Source: Hyaloraphidium curvatum
Taxonomy: Eukaryota; Monoblepharomycota; Hyaloraphidiomycetes; Hyaloraphidiales; Hyaloraphidiaceae
Length of the DNA stretch: 64,000 nucleotides
Assembly: GCA_025558095.1 (NCBI GenBank)
Contig: JAIVFI010000004.1
Coordinates: 744,001-808,000 of the forward strand
Direction of reading: 5' to 3'
In this document: positions 40,315-48,150 of the stretch, one piece after another
Layout of the letters: each line of letters opens with the position of its first letter
Numbering within the stretch: the stretch's first letter is position 1
The notes under the pieces: generated by a model
What the model saw: the letters and a program-made list of their open reading frames with translations, nothing else
Told to the model about the DNA's origin: nothing
Database searches by the model: none
Translations under genes and position numbers: made by a program

Positions 40315-41775
40315 ATGTTCGGCAGCACGCCGCCGGGCGCCGTGGCACTGGGCGGCCCCGACGGCGGCGGGGGAGCCCCGCGCTTCCGCCCCTTCCGCTG
40401 GTTCGCCCGCCACCCTTTGCGCGCCGCCGCCGCCGCCGTCGCGTGCGTGCTCGCCCTGCGCGCCGAGATGGACTCGCAGAGGGCGGGAGCGGCCCGCGTG
40501 GAGGAGCTGCGGTGCCCCGCCTGCGCGGGAACCGAGGTCGTCCGTCCCCCCCGCCGCCTGCGCGTCTTCTCGTACGTCGACCGCGCCTCCAACCCCGACT
40601 TCCCCGAGGCCGCCGTGTGCGACGTGCTCAAGGGCTGGGTGGCAAACAACCTGCACGGCACGCTGCTGTTCGGCCCCGGCCCGCACGTGCCCGGCCCGCC
40701 GCCCGGCTCGGCCGCGGACCCGCAGCCAAAGAACCCGGCCTACTTCCACCCGACGGTGGGAAAGTGGCTGCACACCTTTGCCTGGATGGCACGGCAGCCG
40801 CCGGACGACCTGCTCCTCTTTGCCGACGCCTTCGACGCCTTCTTCCAGCTCGGCCCCGACGAGATCGCCCGGCGGCACGCGGTCGCCGCCCGCGAGGCCG
40901 GGCGGGACGACGTGCTGGTGATGAGCGCCGAAGCATGGTGTTCCCCTTGGTTCTCGTGGGGGGAGCGCGCCGAGAAGCTGTGCCGCCTGTTCGAGCCGGC
41001 GCGGTGGCCCGAGGACGCGCCGCTCGAGGCCGCGGACGCGCGGCACGGCGCCGGGCCGTCGTACCCCGCCCTGTCGCCGGAGCTGCCTGCCGTGGAGGGG
41101 TCGTTCAACCTCACGGCGCGGTACCTCAACACCGGCGCCTTCCTCGGCCCCGCCTCGGCCCTCCTCCGCTTCGCCTCGCTGCTCCTCCATCTCGTTCCCT
41201 ACCGCGGGTTCATGGGCGGCGGGCCCGGCGATCACGTGGACGACCAGGCGCTCGCCAGCTGGCTCGCCCTCAACTCGTCCGCGTACCACCTCGGCCTGCG
41301 CCTGGACCGCGCCGGCCGCCTCGCCCATTCCGCGCACGCCGTGTTCGACGACGAGATGCACCTCGCCCGCGTCCCCGGCCTGCCTGCCACCCCCTCCTCC
41401 CCGCGCTCCTTCTGGCGCCACCGCCGCACCGGCTCCGTCCCCGCCCTCGTGCACTTCAACGGCGACGGCAAGCACCCCCCGCGCCTGCGCCACGCAAAGG
41501 GGGGGCTGTGGTGGTACAACTGGACCGCCGACGACGTGGCGGATGCCCGCGCCGCGGGGACGGAATGGTGGAGGGGGACGGTGAGGATCGAGGGGAGGGG
41601 GAAGCCGAGGCTGGCGGATTGGTGCCCCGAGGTGTGGGACGCGAGCGAGGAGCAGCTGGAGGAAAGGATCAAGGAGGAGGGGACTGGATGGTTCGGGGGG
41701 GAGGAGGAGCTGGAGGGGCCCACGTTTGAGGAAGAGGTGCCGCTGATTGGCAGGCGGAACCCCGGGAAGGGGTGA
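40315..41775 (+). CDS. PLOD/GT25-like Golgi glycosyltransferase
   Basis: 486 aa, single exon, with an anchor at about residues 35-50. Motifs: RLRVFSYVDR, DDLLLFADAFDAFFQLGPDEI (the DxxD metal site of procollagen lysyl-hydroxylase GT domains, usually FTDSYD), ARYLNTGAFLGPASALLRF (compare YLNSGGFIG), HVDDQALASWLALN (DDQ) and ALVHFNGDGKHP (the closing HxNG). This series is that of the LH3/GT25 fold, which transfers Gal or Glc from UDP-sugars. No hydroxylase domain is attached. The last 70 residues are acidic. The acceptor is unknown; it need not be collagen. Confidence 0.82.
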   Translation: MFGSTPPGAVALGGPDGGGGAPRFRPFRWFARHPLRAAAAAVACVLALRAEMDSQRAGAARVEELRCPACAGTEVVRPPRRLRVFSYVDRASNPDFPEAAVCDVLKGWVANNLHGTLLFGPGPHVPGPPPGSAADPQPKNPAYFHPTVGKWLHTFAWMARQPPDDLLLFADAFDAFFQLGPDEIARRHAVAAREAGRDDVLVMSAEAWCSPWFSWGERAEKLCRLFEPARWPEDAPLEAADARHGAGPSYPALSPELPAVEGSFNLTARYLNTGAFLGPASALLRFASLLLHLVPYRGFMGGGPGDHVDDQALASWLALNSSAYHLGLRLDRAGRLAHSAHAVFDDEMHLARVPGLPATPSSPRSFWRHRRTGSVPALVHFNGDGKHPPRLRHAKGGLWWYNWTADDVADARAAGTEWWRGTVRIEGRGKPRLADWCPEVWDASEEQLEERIKEEGTGWFGGEEELEGPTFEEEVPLIGRRNPGKG

Positions 41776-41873
41776 CTCCGGTGGCGGCAACGAGGGCGTC
41801 ACGGCAACGGCCTCGATTGCCGGATAGATACGAGCAAGAAAAATGACCCCGCCATGGGGCATTCCGCCCCGCC

Positions 41874-42798
41874 TCAGTCCGCAAACTTGCGCCTCTTCCT
41901 CCCCTTGTTCGAGGCCTCCTTCCCGGCACCGTCCCCGTCCTTCCCCTTCCTCTTTCCCCCCTTCCAATTCGATTCCGCTTCACCCGCGCCCTCAACAACC
42001 TCCCTCACCCGCCGCAGCACCGCCACCCCCCCGGGCACCGCCCCCGCCTCGAGCAGCCTCCGCACCCTTCCCGCGTCGCCGCGCTCCGCCGCGAGCTTGA
42101 GCGCGGCGGACATGGCGACGGGGCGGGAACAAAAGTATGGTAAGAGGGCGGAGAAGACGGGGTCGGGGGCGCGGACGGAGAGGGGGAGGAGGACGTCTGG
42201 CGGGGTGGGGTGGTGCTCGAGGAGGAGCAGGAGCGTGGGGAGCGTGCCCGATTCTGGACCCGTCAGCGTCAGATCAGGCAATGAATAGCTGCGAATGGGA
42301 AGAGAACCTACTGACGGAGGCGATAAGGGGGTCGCGCGAGGCGGAGAAGCCGCGGTCGGCGAGCAGGTGCCGGAGCAGCTCGGGGGCGTCGGCCCGGGCC
42401 GAGCCGGCGAGCCACCGCGGAATCGCGGCGCCGAGGTCGTCGGCTTTTAGCCGTATTGTCCGAATTCCAGCCTCGTGATCAGTTCTCCTTCCCGCCTTCT
42501 TCGACCTAGCCCTGTTTGCGACCAGCCTGTCCAGCGCCCTCAGCGCCGCCTCCGTGCACGCCGGCCGCCCCGCCGCCAGCCATAGGGCGGCCTGCGGCAG
42601 CGCCAGCTCGCGGATGGCCGACGTCGCCCGTTGGCCGCGCCTGGCGTCCCACGCGAGCCAGAGGAAGAGGCGCGCGCGGAGGGCGTCGCCCGCCAGGAGC
42701 GCGGCAAGGGCGCGGCACGTCCGGGAGAGCGGGCCCGGCGAGAGGGAATACAGGACGATGGGCTCCAGCAGCTCGGGTGGGAGGGCCAGTAATGACAT
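41874..42798 (-). CDS. F-box protein with ankyrin-like repeats and basic tail
   Basis: Two exons (42798-42312, 42253-41874) give 288 aa. The N-terminus is an F-box (LLALPPELLEPIVLYSLSPGPLSRTCRALAALL). After splicing, RDPLIASVKSGTLPTLLLLLEHHP and MSAALKLAAERGDAGRVRRLLEAG have the helix-turn-helix look of ankyrin repeats. The tail is strongly basic (KGGKRKGKDG, KGRKRRK), a likely nuclear localisation signal. An SCF substrate receptor is the natural guess. The donor was chosen as GTAGGT (42311), because the alternative upstream GT gives the wrong phase. Confidence 0.78.
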
Positions 42799-43037
42799 CG
42801 TCGGTGGCGGAGAACAGTAGGCGGAGAAGTTGGTGTAAACAAAGCGACGCGCTGAAGCTGAACTGTCGATCCGCCCGCGACCTTTCGATCGCGGGCCGAC
42901 CTAAAGGAGTCGGAGCTCAACGAGATGACATGGATTCATCGGATTCAGTTCCCGCACGGACGGTTCGTGATACAAACGCCGCCGCCTCAACGCTCAACGC
43001 CGTCGCCTCGACGCCAGTCACTCCTTGCCCACGCCGA

Positions 43038-43636
43038 TCAGGGCAGCCAGCTGCACGTCGGGAACAGCAGGCTGTACGCGACGTACCGGTACCGCCCCTT
43101 GCGGATCTCATGGGCTGCCATGCCCAGGAACGTCGGCAGCAGCATAGCCCCCCCGACCCTCGCACTGCTCTTTGCTTTCGAACGGTCCACGAGGGCCTTT
43201 TGGCCTCCCAGCTTCACAAACAGGCCCGTAACGACAGACGTGAGCACGATCCAGCCGGCGTAGTTGACCAGCGGGATCCCGCGCCGCCCGTTGGGCCCGA
43301 CGATGTCCGCGGCATACGGCCCATCGTCCCTCCATTCCCAGAACCCCCGCTCGAGCATCGCCACGTCCATAACCAGATCAAGTGACGTGGCGACCGCCGC
43401 GGACGCCGCAGGCAGCAGCCACCCCCGCGTGTCCAACCCCGCCTGCACCGCGATGCCCTCGACCATCGCGAACGTGTTGTAGCCGATAGCGTACCACCCG
43501 AGCGCGACAGCAAGCGGAATTCCGCGCCATTGCGGCCGCGCGTGGTGGACGAGGCCTCGGTCCACGTTGATGGCGTGATACTCGGCCGCGACGGGAATGA
43601 AGGTGCCTAGCGCGAAGAAAAGCGCCGGTGTGGCTC
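43038..43636 (-). CDS. DUF422 / CruF-like membrane protein, N-terminus missing or unresolved
   Basis: About 200 residues with five hydrophobic segments: ALFFALGTFIPVAAEYHAINV, WRGIPLAVALGWYAIGYNTFAMVEGI, LLPAASAAVATSLDLVMDVAML, FWEWRDDGPYAADIVGPNGRRGIPLVNYAGWIVL and VGGAMLLPTFLGMAAHEI. The core WEW, then GIPLVNYAGW, with a DLVMD helix is the DUF422 pattern; DUF422 includes C50 carotenoid hydratase CruF. Strong coding character stops near 43620-43636, exactly where a plus-strand exon begins, and no clean Met or acceptor is visible. So the 5' end is either in an unseen exon or lost. Confidence 0.6.
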
Positions 43637-43844
43637 CTTCGTGGACCCGACGAAGAGCTTCTACCCGGGCGAGAGCACGGACTACATCCTCCCCTATTTT
43701 GCGAAGTGGCACTACGTGGGGTGCTCGACCCCGAGCGCCCCGCTGAGCTGCCCGACCAACGTGCAGGTGCTCCAGACCTACCACGGGCAGACCCCGGACA
43801 ACACCCAATGCGCCCAGGGGACGGGCCTGTGGTGCGGGTACTAG
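43622..43844 (+). pseudogene. Orphan 3' exon of an unidentified secreted-type protein
   Basis: About 70 codons ending at TAG 43842-43844, with strong GC3 coding bias: SFVDPTKSFYPGESTDYILPYF, WHYVGCSTPSAPLSC, CAQGTGLWCGY. Cys and aromatic content suggests an extracellular domain. No upstream exon on this strand is credible, because 43038-43636 is coding on the other strand. It is therefore either a truncated gene remnant or the last exon of a gene whose other exons I cannot see. Family not recognised. Confidence 0.45.
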
Positions 43845-43960
43845 GTCAACACAGCCAAAAACCTACGATGTATTCCCCGAGATAATCTATACCACTGCAG
43901 CCAATCTCCTTCAATTGCCATGATCCCGCCGGTGGAAAAGACCGGTGCCCAGTTCCGGCC

Positions 43961-44942
43961 GTGCAAATGATGGGTCCCGTGAGTGATGATGGACGAATGG
44001 TCGATCCGATGATGCAAAATAGGATTGGAATCTCATCTTCATTTGTTTGGGTACCGTCGGATCCTGGCGGGCGACCGCGTCAGTCCGCGCTGACAGGCCA
44101 TTCGACTCCTTCGCCGAACCTGGCTCCAAACCCCGCGAATGCCGCGGCTCCCGGCGCGGAGCCGTTCGAGGTTGAGATAAAGATCCGAGTTGCCGGGCGC
44201 GACGCGTACGATGCGCTCCGGGAGGGCCTCGGGCGGACGTTCGGCGCGCCCGCCGCTGAGGAGCAGGAGAACCACTTCTTCGACGGCAAGGACCGCGAAA
44301 TGCGGGCATCTCCTTCCTGCGCCTTTACCGGAATCGCATCTGACACGACGGCCGCGATTCCCCAGGCTGGCCGCCAAGATGACCCTCCGCCTCCGCCGCG
44401 TGGCCTCCCAGCGCGGCGTGCGGTGGCTGCTCGCGCTCAAGGCCGACGCCGAGCTCTCGCCACAGGGACTTTCGACCGCGTTCGAAGACGAACGCGAGAT
44501 TGACGCGGCGAGCGCGTCGGCGGTGCTCTCGGACCCGCAAATTCTGGCGTCAGTGGACGACCGCGTCGCTGAGCTGGCGAGAACCAAGTATCCCTGCCGA
44601 GACTATGAGAGGATCGGTGGCTACTCGACTACGAGGCTCAAGTACCGCGCGGTGGTCGACGGGCATCTTGTCGTTCTGGAGCTGGACGAGACGCGGTATT
44701 CGTACTTTGCTGAGACGGCGTTCGAGCTCGAGGTCGAGGTGCCGGGAGGCAGCGGGCTGGGCGTCGGGAAGCTGAGGGAGTTTGTGTGGGTATCCACGGT
44801 ATCGCCGGCTGCCCTTCTCGCGCGGCAGCTGACGACGTTCGACGGACTGAACAGGGAGGACCTGCTGCGCCGGGACGGCATCCCGTTCTCGTACAGCCGC
44901 AGGAACAAGTTCCGCAACATGCTGGCCGGATCGATCGAGTAG
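43961..44942 (+). CDS. CYTH-domain (triphosphate tunnel) protein
   Basis: Two exons; the second is 44366-44942. The first contains FEVEIKIRV, the ExExK signature that opens CYTH/TTM domains. Exon 2 carries the expected further strands: KMTLRLRR, WLLALKAD, RLKYRAVV, LVVLELDETRY, AFELEVEV, and a C-terminal helix with NKFRNMLAG. The family hydrolyses triphosphates such as thiamine triphosphate or tripolyphosphate, or makes cAMP, with metal in a beta-tunnel. No GT lies at the right phase at the end of exon 1, so the intron (44302-44365) seems to be GC-AG. The start Met is uncertain; 43961 gives a low-complexity leader. Confidence 0.75.
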
Positions 44943-45747
44943 CACTTGTGCCGCGGCGGCTGGCCTCGTTAGCTTCACGGTTACAATGAAGGAGTGGACC
45001 CGCCTGATCTTACGGTTGCTGCAGGGCCAAAGGATCGGACATGAAGCCATGTGCAGAAAAGGCTCAAGTTGCAAAATCCCCCTAAAGATTATGGCCGCTC
45101 ACAGTATGCATTGGCCGTCCATGACGTCAAATCCGAAACTCGCCACCGTGTGCTCACGACAAGAGCACGGGGGCGTTCGCGGCACCAAGCGAACAAAAGC
45201 GGGGCGAGCACGGCGGATTCCGCTGCCTCGAGGTCCCATTCATACTTTTGGCTCATCGGGGACGTCGATGCGGTGAGTTTCTCCGCCGGACTCCAGCTTC
45301 GGCGATCGCAATAGGAGAAACCTCACGACTGAATCAGATAGAAACATAGCTCGATGCCTTTCGAGAGAAAACATGTTCGAGAACGACGAAACGGCCGTGA
45401 AGGAGGCCGCGATCATGTTTATGTTGTGATGTGTAGGCCCGAGTAGAAGTGATACGACAACCGGAAGGAACGGCTGGCGGCCGCACATCCTGGGACCTCA
45501 CGCGCATTGGGGCACCGGCGGGACCACATCCGTGCTTTGAATAAGCCAGATTCCGCCCTGTTTCCCTCCGCCGGGATGCAGCCGGAAGTGGCCGTACCGA
45601 AGACGCAATGCAATTGCGGCACGCCGCACTGCCACCCGGCCGCCCGGGCTGTGCCCCGCGATCCCGGCCGATCGCCGAGCATTCTCCCGCAGTGGATTCG
45701 CAGAGGAGCATCCTACTGACCGCAGCTCCGTTGGAACGGACCCCGCC
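44943..45747. other. Intergenic region with a duplicated gene tail
   Basis: 805 bases without an intact gene. The only recognisable sequence is the copy of a gene 3' end listed separately at 45306-45405. Confidence 0.45.
45306..45405 (-). pseudogene. Duplicated 3' tail of the DUF900 hydrolase gene
   Basis: This segment aligns with 48125-48215, the last codons, stop and start of the 3' UTR of the hydrolase at 48.2-50.9 kb. Both encode, on the minus strand, a tail ending SYVSI-stop, and share GGAGAAACCTC and ACATAGCTCG stretches. Upstream of the last 25 or so codons here the similarity fades and no hydrolase domain is found. It is a partial copy, about 2.8 kb from the intact gene. Confidence 0.6.
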
Positions 45748-47053
45748 ATGCGTTCTTCGCCAGTTGTGCTCGTCGCCGCGGCCGCCCTTATTTGCGCGGG
45801 GCTGCTCGCCGGCCCGGCCGCAGCCTCGCCAGCGGACGGCGGCCCGGCCGAGTTCCATGGGTATGCGCCATCTCGTCGCCTTCTCTTTCCGCAGAATGCC
45901 GAGAATGACTTGCGAACCCAGCGGGCGCCTCCCCCTCGCCCGGCGCCACAACCAGCCTCTTTGCACCCTGGCCACGCGCACGGTCGTCCGCACCATCCTC
46001 CGCCCTCGCATAACCCTCACTCGCACCAAATTTCGGACTCGGACCGAAACTAGGAAGGCGACCGCGACGGTGTGCCCCGCCCGGCAGTACTCGCCTCCGG
46101 CGCCTACCAACCCCGCCGGGCTTCCTTCCCCGCAGGTGGTCTCCGTGTCGATCCTACGGCCGCCCTCGGACGTGCTCGTAATCACTTCTACATCTCGCCT
46201 GACGGCAACCGTGACGGTGGGCCCCGCGTGCTGCGAGCCGGCTGGCAACCTCGAAAGGCGCAAGTTAGCTGATCCCGGATCCAGTCAACCGCCTTTTCCA
46301 CCCTGACGGCGACGAGCACGACATCTCTGACGGTACATCCATGTCCGCAATCCGGCCGGGGGCCTCATTCTTTCTCCCGCAGGAAACGACGACGGCAAGC
46401 GCGACACAAACGATAACAGTGGGCTTCCTTCCCACTAGCTCAGGGCCGGCCGCCGAGCTGATCCCGATCCCAGCTCACGACCGCGTCACCGACGACATCG
46501 ACGCTCACTGTTACGGCCACGGTAAAACCCCGTGCGGCGGGCGCCCCGTTCCAGATTGATGCGGCCCGCGCGGCATCAGGTCACCAGTACGGCCTCCACG
46601 ACCCTCTCTGCCACGGTAAGCTCTACGCTGACGACTTCTGTCACCGTGGGTCCCCGCCTTCCCCGCATCCGCCAAAAAATCTGACGAGGGTCTTCAGGCA
46701 ACGACGACCGCCTTCTCGACGGCAACCGTCACGGTTTGTCTGCTGGAATGGAGCCACCGGACTCTCATGCTGACAAATGCGCGGGCCAGGAAACCACCAC
46801 CGCATCAACAACATTTTCCGTCACCATAAGCTCCACGCTGACGACCTCAATTACCGTGAGTCCGTCGCCCCGCATTTGAGAGACAATCTGACGGGGGTCT
46901 TCCAGGCAACGTTGACCGCATTCTCGACGGCAACCGTGACGGTATGTCCACTGGAATGGGGCCACGGGACTCCCCTGCTGACGAATGCGCCGCCAGGCTA
47001 CCGTGACGCAATCGGTGACCTCGACAACGACCTTCACGGAACGATGTCAGTAA
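45748..47053 (+). CDS. Secreted Thr/Ser-rich protein built from phase-0 mini-exons
   Basis: Exon 1 encodes a signal peptide (MRSSPVVLVAAAALICAGLLAG). The 3' part is a series of tiny exons, each in phase 0 at both ends: 46136-46216, 46285-46332, 46383-46418, 46474-46521, 46580-46645, 46698-46733, 46790-46855, 46906-46941, 46997-47053. They encode 27, 16, 12, 16, 22, 12, 22, 12 and 18 residues, nearly all Thr/Ser/Ala/Val (for example ETTTASATQTIT). Introns are 50-68 bases with good GT, CTGAC and CAG signals. The last two 22+12 exon pairs, introns included, are tandem duplicates of about 210 bases. The link from exon 1 to the 46136 exon is uncertain. A heavily O-glycosylated cell-surface stalk is the likely product. 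Confidence 0.65.
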
Positions 47054-47402
47054 ACCTGCAACGAGGCATGTCACATCCGCTGCAGATGCTTTCTGTTATT
47101 GGACGGGTGCCACAGCGCGACATTTACAGGGGTGGTCCGTTGGGGCGGTCAATCTACTTCTTCTTCCGCGGGGAAATCAAGACTACTGCCTACACGGCTC
47201 TCCCTTCAAAGCGTAAAGAAAAATCACTGAAGCAGCACACAGTATGAGTCCACGACCGTCCAGAGCGCCGGTGTGGCCGATTCTCTTGGCTACTAGCTCA
47301 CGGCGAAGAGCACGCCCACGTGGGCCGCGAAGCTCAGCCCCACCCACCCCCGCCTACCAGGTGCTTCCGCAGTATCCAAGTCATGCCTTCAAGCAAAAGC
47401 GA
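47054..47402. other. Intergenic region
   Basis: 349 bases following the mini-exon gene stop. A+T-richer at first; no exon recognised. Confidence 0.35.
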
Positions 47403-47870
47403 TCACGGTTTCTTCCACCCCAGCCCGGCAGCCAGGCTGGCCAACGCCTCCCGCACTCTCGACAGCGCCTCCTCGCCGCCGCTTCCAGAGCCCCAATCCC
47501 ATGCGAACAGCTCGGCAGCCCTTTCCCACAACGACGTTGTGCTGGCCCTCCTCTCCTCGGCTCCCCTGGGGCCGTGTTCGGGCGCACCTTCCCTGTCCGC
47601 GTCCTCCCTCTCGGCCTGGTGAAGGTAACCGCACGCCGGCACGCTCGAGAAAACTTCGTAGGCCTCGGAGCATTCCCCAAGGATCACCATAGCAGCGCAG
47701 AGTGACCTTGAGGAGCTTGAGGAGGAAGGCATGGAAGTCGTCCGTCTGTCAGTCGTGCCTCGCCGGGTTGGCACGATACGGAAGTTGGGTAGGGGCACGA
47801 GACCGCGGTTTCGTCGCTCTCCGGTGGGAAAGAAAGGTCCGCTCCGTGCAGTCTGAACTTGCGGAGGCAC
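47403..47870 (-). CDS. Hypothetical protein, probable 3' exon
   Basis: A minus-strand frame whose last 100 or so residues look protein-like: SLCAAMVILGECSEAYEVFSSVPACGYLHQAE, SLWERAAELFAWDWG, ALSRVREALASLAAGLGWKKP. Just upstream another frame reads DFHAFLLKLLKVTLRCYGD, so a splice or frame change probably lies near 47700-47730. Start and upstream exons (possibly to about 48000) are not resolved. No family recognised. Confidence 0.35.
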   Translation of the reverse strand: MPPQVQTARSGPFFPTGERRNRGLVPLPNFRIVPTRRGTTDRRTTSMPSSSSSSRSLCAAMVILGECSEAYEVFSSVPACGYLHQAEREDADREGAPEHGPRGAEERRASTTSLWERAAELFAWDWGSGSGGEEALSRVREALASLAAGLGWKKP

Positions 47871-48150
47871 TTGGCCGCGCGGGATGCCTGGTGTCCGGCT
47901 GGCTGGCTACCATCCTTCCACCGAAAACGCCGAATGACGTCAATGCCGAACGTCTCCGCGGTATGCTCGAGCGAAGGTTTAGAGTGCGCCCACAGCAACC
48001 AAAGAAGAAGGTCTCAAGGTGACTGCCCGTGATTCCCGCAGCCTCTAAGCCTCGTGCATGCAAGTTGGACTGCTCGGGGCCCGATCTGCGGGCTTTTTGC
48101 TCCAAAGCTCACGCGATCGCGCACATTGCGATCGGAGAAACCTCGATACA

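Noticed and set aside
39579-41729. A 716-codon plus-strand frame overlapping the PLOD-like gene
   Set aside because: It is almost only Arg/Pro/Gly/Ala and in the wrong frame. The 40315-41775 frame holds the glycosyltransferase motifs.
43640-43808. Extension of the DUF422 protein to the Met at 43808
   Set aside because: The added 57 codons are the antisense of a plus-strand exon with strong coding bias, and they show no hydrophobic helix or family motif.
45748-46053. A 101-aa single-exon secreted protein ending at 46053
   Set aside because: After the signal peptide the frame turns into His/Pro/Arg low complexity. The downstream phase-0 Thr-rich exons suggest the signal-peptide exon is spliced onward instead.
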